A stretch of 64,000 bases of DNA. Source: CAWGCA01 sp963820955. GTDB taxonomy: Bacteria > Pseudomonadota > Gammaproteobacteria > Chromatiales > Chromatiaceae. The number at the start of each line of letters is the position of its first letter. The stretch's first letter is position 1. The translations under genes were made by a program, and so were the position numbers. The stretch spans positions 69,167 through 133,166 of the forward strand of contig CAWGCA010000024.1 of the NCBI GenBank assembly GCA_963820955.1, in the 5' to 3' direction. The notes below the pieces were generated by a model, which searched no databases, was not told the origin of the DNA, and worked only from the letters and a program-made list of their open reading frames with translations. Below, piece by piece: positions 9,722-19,084 of the stretch.

Positions 9722-10648
9722 ATGAGGCTGATGACGGTTTTTTTAACAGTCCTGCTGGTCACAGTTACCGGTACCCTGGTTGGTGCCGAGATGCGCGGGC
9801 TTTTTGTGTTCGGTCATGAGGTGCGCAGCCTGCAGCTTTGTGGCGATGAACAGGTCTACTGGGTGCAGGCGCCTGTGGCACAGCGCCAGCAGCTGAAACA
9901 GCAGTACTATCGCATTGCGAGGCGACCTTACGAGGCTGTCTATGTGGAACTCGAGGGGGATTTCAGTGATTGCCCGGCGAGCGGATTTGCCGCGGACTAC
10001 GACGGGACCATCGTGGTCCGGGAGGTCCGACGGTCTCCGGGATGGCATTGAGTCTTGTGGCGCGGGGCAGCCGGAACACGACCGGCGTTGGCTGAGAAGA
10101 CGGTGACTTACGTTTTTGTGTGTGACGAACAAACAGCCTACACGGTGCGGGCCACCGAGACCAAAGCCTGGCTTTTCCATCCGAATGGGACCCTGATGCT
10201 TCCTGCCGTGCCGGCTGGGCAGGGCACAAACTACTCTGACGGTGCCTATGAGCTCTGGATAGAGGGCCAGCAGGCGCAAATTGGCGAATCGGGAAGTGAA
10301 CTACAGCAGTGCCGGAACGACCCGCGATCTGCGGTCTGGGAGAAAGCGAAGCTCGACGGTGCGGACTTCAGGGCGGTGGGCAACGAACCAGGATGGAACC
10401 TGGAGATCCTGGAAGGAAGCCGCATGGTGCTGATCACCGATTACGGCGCCTCTCGAGTCGAACTGCCGCTGCCGCAGCCAACGGTGGACAGCGAAGCCCG
10501 CACCACACGCTGGGATGCAGGTGAATTGGTGGTGGAGGTAATCGGTCGTCACTGCCTTGATTCCATGAGCGGCGAGCCGTTCGAGACCACAGTGGTGGTA
10601 AGCTGGGGCGGGCAGACACTCAGGGGGTGTGGGCGTGCCTTGCATTGA
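9722..10648 (+). pseudogene. Secreted COG3650/MliC-domain protein, interrupted
   Basis: An exported protein starting with a signal peptide (ATG 9722, GGAG 6 bp upstream). It continues as a COG3650-like domain (ADYDGTIVVREVR), then an MliC lysozyme-inhibitor-like domain (VTYVFVCDEQ..YTVRA..YELWIEG), and ends with a second COG3650-type domain (VGNEPGWNLEI, CLDSMSGEPF, LRGCGRALH). An in-frame TGA at 10049-10051 separates the two halves, which are in the same frame. Between about 10020 and 10070 an alternative frame (LRDGIESCG) looks more like family sequence than the annotated one, so two compensating indels are as likely as a nonsense change. In the first case the gene would be a single ORF of about 300 residues. 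It lies just upstream of the META-domain gene. Confidence 0.6.
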
Positions 10649-10673
10649 GTACCGGATTCAGAGGGCTGGGTAA

Positions 10674-11800
10674 ATGCGTGAATGGTGTTTAGCAGGATTT
10701 TTTGCAGTGACTTTCTTTTTTACGATAGGTGCAGGTGCCGGGGATACTGGCGAAGGCGGTTCGGATGGCGCGACCATCGACTCCCTTAGCGGCCAGGCCT
10801 GGACCCTGGTAGCCCTGACTGGCCAGGAGGTCGGTCCCGCGGCCTGCGGTGACGATACGTTTTGAGACGGATGCCACCCTGAGCGGGTTCGACGGCTGCA
10901 ACCGCTATCGAGGGGGCTTCTCCGTGGAAGGTTCCGCCCTTAGGATCCCGCACGAGCTGGTAACGACGAGGATGGCCTGCTCCCAGCCGCTGATGAGGCG
11001 CGCGCATGCCTACGCTCAGGCCTTGGCACGGACCACTGTCTTTGCCATAGAGGGCAGTCGGCTGAGTTTGCGAGACAGCGCTGATAAGCAGCTGGCTGTT
11101 TTCGAGGCAGATGGCCCGACTTTGCCAGGGACCTCCTGGGAGGTCATCGCGTACAACAACGGCAAGCAGGCCGTAGTCAGCGTTATCAATGGTACCCATA
11201 TCACCGCGCTTTTTGGCGACGATGCTCAGGTGACAGGAAGCGCCGGGTGCAATCAGTATTTCGCGGAATATCTGGCTGTTGACGAGTCGATCACCATCGG
11301 CCTTGCCCGGGGCGACCCGCCGCTATTGTGCTGAGCACGAGGGGGTGATGGATCAGGAGGCGCGTTATCTGGAGGCATTGCGGTCTGCCGCGACCTTCCG
11401 GCTCGAAGGCGGGCGATTGACCCTGCGTGCAGGCGACGGTGCCCTGGCAGTGACCCTTGTCCGCGACCAGGCGGGTGCGTCAAGTCCGGTCCTGGAGCTA
11501 AGTCCAGGATCCGGTTCGACCTCGACTCGACTCGACGCGGACGGCCTCCAGGGCGCGCCCGACGGGCTGCGGGCCCTGCACTACGAGTACTGCATCCCCG
11601 ACCGGCCCGAGACGATTGGGGAGGTAACCGCCATCGACCCCACGCTGCAAATCCAGCGGGACTCGCCCGGTCGAGCAGGCTGCGGCGTGGACGAGTTGCT
11701 TTGCCTCGGTCACACCCATCAGTCCGGCTACCGTGCGGTGCTGGAACGACTCGCAGAACTTCCATTTGTAGTAAACATCAGCGAGACCTTGTTCGAATGA
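10674..11800 (+). pseudogene. Tandem META/HslJ-domain secreted protein, two frameshifts
   Basis: Three frames must be joined to read one protein: signal peptide plus SLSGQAWTLVALTGQEVGPA from 10674; then RFETDATLSGFDGCNRYRGG to VDESITIG; then CAEHEGVMDQEARYLEAL onwards to 11800. The breaks fall near 10835-10850 and 11300-11320. The product has two META domains (the HslJ fold), each with the G-C-N-x-Y/F core (GCNRYRGG and GCNQYFAE). A C-terminal extension with several Cys has no family I recognise. The start has GAGGG about 8 bp upstream. META proteins are typically periplasmic or outer-membrane-associated and linked to stress resistance. It follows the MliC-like gene by 25 bp, so the two were probably an envelope-stress pair. 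Confidence 0.6.
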
Positions 11801-12024
11801 GGAAGTCCTTGTCAGCGAACATATTTTGCCATTTTCAGTCGTGATAACCCGTACTTTCTTCGATATTTTCTGCAGCTCGAATCCGAGCTGAAAAAAGCTC
11901 GCGGACAACTGGCTGATCGCAAGTCCATCGACTAGGCCAAATGCATTATCATGCGTCAGGCCAGGCTATCTGAAGCGCATGGCTACTGATCGATCTGTAT
12001 GGACCTCGGTCGGGCTGCTGAAAA

Positions 12025-13586
12025 CTACCCCAGTCTGTCATCGGCTACGTAGTAGCGCGGATCTTCCAGCATGTTCACTTCCACCAGATCCCCGGCCTTC
12101 ACCAGCAGATTCTGGCATTCTTGGCTCAGGTGCTTTATGTGCAGGCGTTTCTCGGCGCGGGTATAGCGGTCGGCGAGTGCGTCGATTGCCTCCAGGCCAG
12201 AGTGGTCGTAGACCCGCGCGTTGGCGAAATCCACCATCACTTCGTCCGGATCGTTCCTCGGGTCGAACAGATCGGCGAAGGTTTGCACCGAGCCGAAGAA
12301 CAGCGGGCCGCTCAGTTCGTAGTGCTTGATGCCGTATTTGTCGACGTGGGTTTTGGTATAAATGTGTTTGGCGTGCTTCCAGGCGAACACCAGGGCGGAG
12401 ACGATGCACGCCGACAATGACCGCAATGGCCAGATCGGTAAGCACCGTCACCACCGCCACCAGGATGCCGACAAAGGTATCAGCCAGCGGGATTTTTCCG
12501 AGCAGGCGGAAGCTGGCCCACTCGAATGTGCCGAGCACGACGATGAACATCACGCCTACCAGCGCCGCCACCGGGATCATCTCGATCAGGCTGGAGCCGA
12601 ACAGGATGAAGGCGAGCAGAAATAACGCGGCTGCGATGCCGGAAAGGCGGCCACGACCACCGGAGTTGATGTTGATCATGCTCTGGCCGATCATCGCGCA
12701 ACCGCCCATGCCGCCGAACAGACCGTTCACCGTGTTGGCCACGCCCTGGCCTACACACTCCTTGTTTCCGCGGCCTCGGGTCTCGGTGATTTCATCGATC
12801 AGGCTCATGGTCAGCAGTGACTCGATCAGTCCAACTGCGGCGAGGATGAAGGCATAGGGCAGGATGATCTAGAGGGTCTCCAGGGTCAACGGCACCATCG
12901 GGATGTGGAAGGAGGGCAGGCCGCCGGCGATGGTGGCCGCGGGGATCGCCGCGACATGTCGCGCAGTACGTCCTGTACCGGTGCGTGCATCCAGGTCCAG
13001 AAACACGACCAGCAGGGTCACGCTGACGATGGCCACCAGCGAGGCGGGTACCGCCGTGGTCAGTTTTGGCAGAAAGTGGATGATCGCCATGGTCAGCGCC
13101 ACCAACCCCAGCATGATCACAGCGGTTCACCGCGTCATCCAGGCCATCTCGCCGTCGGCGTCCGGCACCTGAAACTGCTGGAGCTGGGCGAGGAAGATAA
13201 CGATCGCCAGGCCGTTGACGAAACCCAGCATCACCGGATGCGGTACCATGCGGATGAATTTACCGAGCCGAAAAACCCCGGCGAGGATCTGGATCAGGCC
13301 GGCCAGCAGCACCGCGGCAAAGAGATATTCCACGCCGTGCTCGGCGACCAGCGACGACCATCACCACCGCCATGGCGCCGGTGGCGCCGGAGATCATGCC
13401 GGGACGCCCGCCGATGATGGCGGTGATGATACCCATCATGAAGGCGGCATAGAGGCCGACCAGGGGCTCCACACCGGCGACGAAGGCAAAGGCAACCGCT
13501 TCCGGCACCAGGGCCAGGGCGACGGTGAGGCCGGACAGCAGGTCGTTTTTGACGCACTGTCTGCTTGGACAGGTCAGTTGGAACAT
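12025..13586 (-). pseudogene. SulP-family anion transporter with STAS domain, broken
   Basis: Membrane transporter of the SulP (sulfate/bicarbonate permease) family. The N terminus (GLTVALALVPEAVAFAF..GLYAAF, GGRPGMISGATGAM) and the C-terminal STAS domain (HYELSGPLFFGS..VMVDFANARVYDHSG) are unmistakable. Four lesions split it: a frameshift near 13355; an in-frame TGA at 13127-13129 where Trp is expected (WMTR*TAVIMLG); an in-frame TAG at 12869-12871 where Gln is expected (LTLET-L*-IILPYAF); and a frameshift near 12408, where one base is surplus. Two point stops make a real pseudogene more likely than sequencing error. The full length would be about 520 residues. Confidence 0.8.
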
Positions 13587-13851
13587 TGATTACCTTGGTT
13601 TTTTAAGCGGAAAACGAAAACTATATCAGAAAATGATTATATATGTATATAAAGAGTCGCGGACTCAACGGCGGTGGGGAAAAGTTGCCCAAGATGTGGG
13701 TGTTCCCTTGTGAATCTGCATGACTGCCAGCGCAGCAGCCAGAAAGGTTCCGTTCAGGCATCAGAGGGTAGCTGGTTTGACAAAAGGCTGCTTCCGCCGG
13801 GATACTTTTCGGAACCAGCAGGGCGACACTCGATGCAGGCGCGCATAGAAA

Positions 13852-14139
13852 ATGAGCAAGCATAACTACCCATACATCGCATTCGGATTAGGTTTGTTTC
13901 TGATGCTGGTTGTAATGAAAGGCAGTGAGATGCGTGCTGGTGGTGTAACAGCTATTCCGTTGTTTACCTTGCTCGCTATTAGTGAATTCGCATTTTTTGT
14001 GACCGCAATCGGGGCGTATGTCGGCATAAAACAGATTCTGACTGCCGGTATAACACCTTTTTACACAATAGTTGCGATAGGCTGTATTCCACTGTCTATT
14101 GGATTTGTACTGCTAGGGATAGAACTCTGGCCGCAGTAG
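13852..14139 (+). CDS. Small three-helix membrane protein, unknown
   Basis: A 95-residue hydrophobic protein with three predicted transmembrane segments (about residues 8-22, 34-56 and 65-90). No family is recognised. The ribosome binding site is weak. AT content is higher than in neighbours, which suggests either transfer or relaxed selection. It stands alone between the broken SulP gene and the Rnf train, which both run in the opposite direction. Confidence 0.55.
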   Translation: MSKHNYPYIAFGLGLFLMLVVMKGSEMRAGGVTAIPLFTLLAISEFAFFVTAIGAYVGIKQILTAGITPFYTIVAIGCIPLSIGFVLLGIELWPQ

Positions 14140-14629
14140 CAGAGGATAAACTATCGGGCTCCCGGACCGATCAATGCCTGCGAAAAAATGCCAATGTTTT
14201 TTAGGCGTCGATTAGACTAATCCGTGGGAACCGGATAACGCCCACAGAATACGCCTTGTCTTGGATGCTCGCATTTGCACACCTTATTCGGGTCTTTCCA
14301 GCACATTTTCTCATTCTTGGTTTCATCGCCCGATTGCGATTCTGTTCTCACTCGTTGGTTTCCCCCGCTGTCGTACGCGTTGGCTCCGGTCACATCCTTC
14401 TCCTCCTCGTTGTTTTAGCACCCCCGCGGCCGGCATTCTTCTTCGGTACTGCTGGATACAACTCGGCTCGGCTCGGCTTGCCTGGTCGGTGCAAGTTATT
14501 GGTACCTAAGCGATACTCTTTTCAGGGTACTTGCACCTCCAATTTTTCGAGGTGCCCTTCAAACAATAGTTCAATAATTAGTGATTTGTTAAGCCTCTAT
14601 GTCTGCGGGTGAAACAGCCCCACCTGGAT
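14140..14629. other. Intergenic region downstream of the Rnf operon
   Basis: About 490 bp between convergent units. The only structure seen is a hairpin at 14533-14555 (see separate entry). An open frame of 118 codons on the plus strand has no family resemblance and no ribosome binding site and was not called. Confidence 0.5.
14533..14559. repeat. Hairpin repeat, 19 bp shared with 29985-30003 (inverted)
   Basis: A 7-bp perfect stem GCACCTC/GAGGTGC with a 9-base A/T-rich loop. The 19-bp stretch aatttttcgaggtgccctt at 14541-14559 recurs as its exact reverse complement at 29985-30003. It lies just after the last gene of the Rnf train and could act as its terminator or mRNA-stabilising element, though no U-run follows the stem on the minus strand. 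Confidence 0.6.
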
Positions 14630-14800
14630 TCATTCCCTGTCTTCCGGAGTCGCCGGTGTGTGCCTGCAGGAGCCGCAACCGGTGCACGAATCCGCCGATT
14701 TGTCGGCCGTTGGGTCCACCTGCCTCAGCCACTGCTGGAACAGCACCCAGCCCGCGCATAAGGCGGCCAGTCCCAGGATGGCGAATAGATGGGTCCACAT
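14630..14800 (-). CDS. Small Cys-rich single-pass membrane protein at end of rnf operon
   Basis: A 56-residue protein, short enough to be overlooked. The ATG at 14800 lies 3 bp after the rnfA stop, so translation is probably coupled. Residues 4-22 form one transmembrane helix (HLFAILGLAALCAGWVLF). The tail carries a tight cluster SCTGCGSC (Cys at about residues 39, 42 and 45, in a C-x2-C-x2-C array). The size, TM plus C-terminal CxxCxxC architecture resembles FeoB-associated Cys-rich proteins or metal-cluster-handling peptides. Position suggests a role in assembly or tuning of the Rnf complex, for example iron-sulfur cluster delivery. That is inference; the family is unnamed to me. Confidence 0.72.
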   Translation of the reverse strand: MWTHLFAILGLAALCAGWVLFQQWLRQVDPTADKSADSCTGCGSCRHTPATPEDRE

Positions 14801-14803
14801 AAC

Positions 14804-15382
14804 TCAAGCAGTGCTGAACAGACCGGCGAAACCCATGAAGGCCATGGACAAAATACCGGCAATGATTAGATTCAAGGCAGTGCCTCTGATCAAACGGGGT
14901 ACTTCCGCCAACTCGGTCTCCTCCCGCAAGCCCGCCATCAGCACCAGAGCTAGAGTGAAACCCAGACCGGCACCAAGGGCGTAGCTCATACCCTCAACGA
15001 AGTCATAACCCTTGTTGGTGGCAAAAATAGCGAGTCCAAGGATGGCGCAGTTAGTGGTGATCAAAGGTAGAAAGATGCCCAACGCCTTGAACAGGGGGGG
15101 GCTCAGTTTTTTGATCACCATTTCGATGAACTGGACCGTACTCGCGATGACTACGATAAAACTGATCAGCCGTAGATAAGGCGCGTGAATCAAAATATAG
15201 GTATTGAGAAACCAGGCGCACAGGGCGGTGATCAGCATGACGAAAATGGTGGCCAGCCCGAGGCGGAAGGCGGTATCCAGTCGTTGCGATACACCCAGGA
15301 AGGGGCACAACCCGAGAAAATAGGCCAGAACAAAATTATTGATCAGCAGTGCGCTGACAAATATCCACACGACATCGTTCAT
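14804..15382 (-). CDS. rnfA: Electron transport complex subunit RnfA
   Basis: A 192-residue six-helix inner-membrane subunit of the Rnf (ferredoxin:NAD+ oxidoreductase, ion-pumping) complex. The N terminus contains INNFVLAYFLGLCPFLGVS, and LPLITTNCAILG is the mirrored motif. These two Cys-containing half-helix motifs are the conserved RnfA/RnfE signature, known to hold an iron-sulfur centre in the membrane. Length matches the family (about 193). The ATG overlaps the rnfE stop by 4 bp (ATGA). It is the penultimate gene of the minus-strand train and appears intact. Confidence 0.96.
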   Translation of the reverse strand: MNDVVWIFVSALLINNFVLAYFLGLCPFLGVSQRLDTAFRLGLATIFVMLITALCAWFLNTYILIHAPYLRLISFIVVIASTVQFIEMVIKKLSPPLFKALGIFLPLITTNCAILGLAIFATNKGYDFVEGMSYALGAGLGFTLALVLMAGLREETELAEVPRLIRGTALNLIIAGILSMAFMGFAGLFSTA

Positions 15383-16029
15383 CGTGCTTTGACCTCCATA
15401 TCGTCCAGCCGTTGGATGAGATTATCCTTGCGCTCCTTCAGCCAATTGAAAAACAACAACAGCAGGCCGAGGGTAAGGAAGCCGCCGGGCGGCAGAATCA
15501 TGATCACCCAGGGCTCGAAATTCTCGCCGAACAGTTTGAAACCAAACAGGGCTCCTTCTCCCAGTATTTCGCGCACGGCACCCAGGGAGAAGAGGGCAAA
15601 CATGAAACCGCTGGCCATGCCCAAGGCATCCACCACGGCCAGGCGCACTGAATGGCGGGAGGCAAAGGCCTCTTGCCGTCCCAGGATCATGCAGTTGGCC
15701 ACGATCAGCGGGATGAAGGCTCCCAGCTCCTTGTGGATCCCGGGCACCAGGGCCTCCAGGGTGAAGTCGGTGACGGTGACGAAGGTGGCGATGATGATGA
15801 TATAGGTGGAAATGCGCACTTGCTTTGGAATCCATCGTTTCAGGGACGAAACCAGAAAGCTCGAGGTCACCAGCACGAAAAAGGTCGCTCCACCCATGGC
15901 CAGGGCATTCACCGCCGAATTGGTGACCGCCAGCATGGGGCACATACCCAGCACCTGGACAAACACCGGGTTGTCCCGCCACAGGCCTTTGATGAATTCG
16001 TGATAGGCGTCCTGTTTTTTCTGAGTCAT
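15379..16029 (-). CDS. rnfE: Electron transport complex subunit RnfE
   Basis: A 216-residue membrane subunit paralogous to RnfA. NPVFVQVLGMCPMLAVTNSA and IPLIVANCMILGRQEAFAS carry the two conserved Cys motifs. The end is charged and cytoplasmic (NWLKERKDNL). RnfA and RnfE form the inverted-topology pair at the centre of the complex. The start at 16029 lies 10 bp after the rnfG stop; the frame is intact and length is typical (about 210-230). Confidence 0.95.
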   Translation of the reverse strand: MTQKKQDAYHEFIKGLWRDNPVFVQVLGMCPMLAVTNSAVNALAMGGATFFVLVTSSFLVSSLKRWIPKQVRISTYIIIIATFVTVTDFTLEALVPGIHKELGAFIPLIVANCMILGRQEAFASRHSVRLAVVDALGMASGFMFALFSLGAVREILGEGALFGFKLFGENFEPWVIMILPPGGFLTLGLLLLFFNWLKERKDNLIQRLDDMEVKAR

Positions 16030-16039
16030 AGGTTAAACC

Positions 16040-16696
16040 CTATTTGACTGAGTCAATATCATTTGACAGATTCAGGCGTGGATACCACCGCTCATTCGTT
16101 TGATTGATAATCCGCACCACTGCCTTGGAGGAGATGGTCGCTCCTGTGATGGCATCGATCTCGTTCGCGGCGGATTTGCTGCCCTTTTTCACCGCTACTA
16201 TCTCCGGATCAATGGGTAAATCGTCGAAGCTGGCGACGAATGCGGCGTCCTTGTATATCTTGTCTCCCAGCCCCGGGGTTTCACGGCTCTCGAGAATCTC
16301 CATGCCGATCACCTTGCGCTCTTTCGGCAGGTAACCGTACAGCAAACGGATAGTGTCCTGGAACCCGGGTCCCGAGCCAGGGATGGCGTAGCCCACAAGA
16401 TTACCGTCTGCGCCATAGCCGCCAAAGATAGACTCCTCGCCCTTTTCTATCTTCTTCACCGTCGTCAGCCGGCCCTCGCGGTAGACCAGCCGCTGCAGAC
16501 TGGTGGTGCCCGGAAGCACTCTGAACACGGCCTCCTGCAGTACTTTGGCCTTGTAGGCAGCGATAGTGGGCAGGGTTGCCTCGTAGACCGAGACGATAAT
16601 CAGGCCGGACAGCAAACCGGCGAAGCTGAGGGTGGCCACCAACCGTGTGGAGCCGGGTTCAGCGGTCTTAATGGAAGTCTGAGTCCGGTTGTTCAT
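16040..16696 (-). CDS. rnfG: Electron transport complex subunit RnfG (covalent FMN)
   Basis: A 218-residue subunit with one N-terminal transmembrane helix (about residues 22-42) and a periplasmic FMN-binding domain. The motif DAITGATISSKAV near residue 180 holds the Thr to which ApbE attaches FMN in the family. GLGDKIYK and ESRETPGL are also typical. It lies 7 bp downstream of rnfD and 10 bp upstream of rnfE on the same strand. No apbE gene is in the window, so the flavin transferase must be elsewhere. Confidence 0.95.
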   Translation of the reverse strand: MNNRTQTSIKTAEPGSTRLVATLSFAGLLSGLIIVSVYEATLPTIAAYKAKVLQEAVFRVLPGTTSLQRLVYREGRLTTVKKIEKGEESIFGGYGADGNLVGYAIPGSGPGFQDTIRLLYGYLPKERKVIGMEILESRETPGLGDKIYKDAAFVASFDDLPIDPEIVAVKKGSKSAANEIDAITGATISSKAVVRIINQTNERWYPRLNLSNDIDSVK

Positions 16697-16703
16697 CTGC
16701 TCA

Positions 16704-17712
16704 TCATTTCCTGCCGAACACCCGGGGTTGAATAAACCGGTTGATCAACGGCGTTGCCGCATTCATCAGCAGAATGGCGTACATCACACCTTCCGGAAAA
16801 CCTCCAAAGAGCCGGATCACCACCACCAGAAATCCCACCCCGATGGCGAAGACCCAGACGCCACCTGGGGTCAGGGGCGAGGTGACAGGGTCGGTGGCCA
16901 TGTAGAAGGCACCCAGCAGCAAGCCGCCGGAGAAGACTGCGAACAGGGGGTCTGGAAAACGGGTTGTGTCAAACGCATAAATGACAGCGGAGAACAGGGC
17001 CACCGACAGCAGGATGCCGGCCGGGCATGCGCCAGTCGATATCCCGCCGCAGCAGCAGAAATATCCCGCCGACCAGCAGCAATAGGCCGCTGGTCTCGCC
17101 CAGGGAGCCGGCGGTATTCCCCAGCATCAAGTCCAGCAGGGAAGTGGGTTGCTGCTCGAATTTCATCAGCCCCAGGGGTGTGGCCGCAGAGACCGCATCG
17201 TACTGGGGTTGCATAAAGGGCAGCGCCAGGTTGGATGGGTACCATAGGAAAAATCCCTCGCCATTCGTCTGGGCACTCCAGGTGGTCATGGCAATGGGAA
17301 AGGTGGCGAGCAGAAAAGCCCGGCCCACGAGGGCCGGGTTGAACAGGTTTTGCCCAAGCCCCCCCCAGATCAGCTTGCCCAGGCCGATAGAGACCACCCC
17401 GCCCAGGAAGGCCATCCACAGCGGCAGTGCGGGCGGCAGGGTGAGACCCAGCAGCAGGCCGGTCAGTGCCGCGCTGGCGTCCTGCAGCCTGGTCGATCGC
17501 TGCTCCCTGGGTGAGAAGAACCACTCGGTCAACACTGCCCCCAGGATGGTCGCCACCAGTACCAGCAGGGCACCCAGACCGAACAGCCAGATGGCGGCCA
17601 GGGTGGCGGGCAGCAAGGCGTAGACCACGTCCCGCATGGTCTGGGCGGTGGTCATCTCCTGCTTCAGCAGGGGCGATGGCTGCACCAGCAGTCTGGGGTC
17701 CTTAGCCTTCAT
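16704..17712 (-). pseudogene. rnfD: Electron transport complex subunit RnfD; one frameshift (possible sequencing indel)
   Basis: The first 240 codons (ATG 17712) cover helices of RnfD and the region DAVSAATPL, where the covalently flavinylated Thr sits. The remaining about 95 codons are in another frame, starting VALFSAVIYAFDTT and ending at 16704. The break is at 17020-17027, within RDIDWRMP-A/G, where one G or C is surplus (minus strand cccggccggc). Removing it gives MPAGILLSVALFS and a 335-residue product, a normal length. The rnfD start overlaps the rnfC stop by one base (TAATG). Both halves are well conserved, so I think this is an indel rather than a dead gene. Confidence 0.88.
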
Positions 17713-19053
17713 TAGGCCTTGCCCTTCTTACTGCGAATGTCGCTCTTGGCGGCACGGATCAACTGCACGATGGGGATGCCTGAGGGGCAGGAGTAGGTGC
17801 AGGAACCGCACTCCACACACTCCATAACGTTGGCCTTCTTGATCTGGTCGAACAGTCGAGCCCGGGCAAGACGGGCCAAGCTTGGAGGGATTGAGGAAAT
17901 AGGGGCAGGCCTCCACGCAACGGCCGCAGCGGATGCAGGGGTATTCTTTGGGGCGGGCCGTCTCCTCCTGCGTAAAGGCCAGCACCCCGGAGCTTGCCTT
18001 GATGATCGGGGCGTCCAGGCTGGCGATGGGGGTGCCCATCATGGGGCCGCCCATGACCACCTCCTTGGTTCCTTTCCTAAGGCCGCCGCAGAAGCGCAGC
18101 ACCTCTCGCACCGGCGTACCTAAGGGTACGATCAGATTGGCGGGGTATTCGATGCCGGGGCCTGATACCGTTACCATGCGGTCGATATAGGGCAGGCCGG
18201 TGTCGAAGTAGTCGGCTATGGCAACAATGGTGCTCACATTGTTCATGATGATACCTATGTCTGCCGCATGCAGGCCGGCGGGGACCTCCATGTTCAACAG
18301 AGATTTGATCATCATTTTGGAATCACCCTGCGGATACTTGACCCGCAGGGGAGCCACCCGGTAGGGCCGATCCGGTGGGATGTGCCTGCGCAGGGCCTCG
18401 ATGGCATCAGGCTTGTTGAGCTCAATGCCAATGATAGATTCCTCGGCCCCCAGTAGGTTGTGCAGGATTTCGATGCCCCGCATCAGGGCGTCGGGACGCT
18501 CCGCCATCACCCGGTGGTCATTGGTAAGGTAGGGTTCGCACTCTGCGCCATTGGCGATTAAGTACTTAATCTTCACCCCTTCGCGCAGGGAGTATTTAAC
18601 GTGGGCGGGAAGTGATGCTCCACCCAGGCCCACGATCCCTGTCTGCTGCATGACGGAAACGAAATCGTCCAAGGACAGGCCACGCCAGTCTGGCGGTCGG
18701 TCGACATCCAGGCGTTGGGTGGCATAGGGGTCTGCTTCTATCTCTATGGCTTGTTCATAGCGTCCACCGGGCGCGCGTCGCCGGCCGATGGCGCGCACCC
18801 AGCCGGTCACCGGGCTATGCAGACTGGCGGATACGAATGCGCCTGGTTCCGCGATTAAATGGCCACGCCTCACGCGCTGGCCCACATTTACCACCGGCTT
18901 CGAAGGCGCGCCCAGGTGCTGGTGTAGGGGAAGTATGTAGCGGTCCACAAAGGGCATGCGCTGGCTATGCAGCCGGGCAGTTCCATCCTTGTATTCGTCC
19001 GGGTGGATTCCGTGGGAGAAGCTGCGTTTGAACAATGTAGACAGGGCTAGCAT
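17712..19053 (-). pseudogene. rnfC: Electron transport complex subunit RnfC; one frameshift (possible sequencing indel)
   Basis: RnfC is the NADH/FMN-binding subunit with two [4Fe-4S] clusters. Its N terminus has HGIHPDEYKDGTA and a barrel-sandwich domain (GQRVRRGHLIAEP). The Rossmann-like part contains GLGGASLPAHVKYS and ANGAECEPYLTNDHRVM. The first cluster motif CIRCGRCVEACPYFLNPSKL is in frame, then the frame breaks at 17874-17880 (minus strand cttggcccgt, one extra G). Read in the corrected frame, ECVECGSCTYSCPSGIP supplies the second cluster, followed by IVQLIRAAKSDIRSKKGKA and the stop at 17712. The corrected length is 446 residues. Short compared with many gamma-proteobacterial RnfC proteins because it lacks their long Ala/Lys-rich tail. 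Confidence 0.88.
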
Positions 19054-19084
19054 AGCGTTCTTTGTCTGGTTGTATCACATACGG

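Noticed and set aside
14256..14612. Plus-strand open frame in the gap after the Rnf operon
   Set aside because: No ribosome binding site and no family resemblance; it covers the hairpin repeat.
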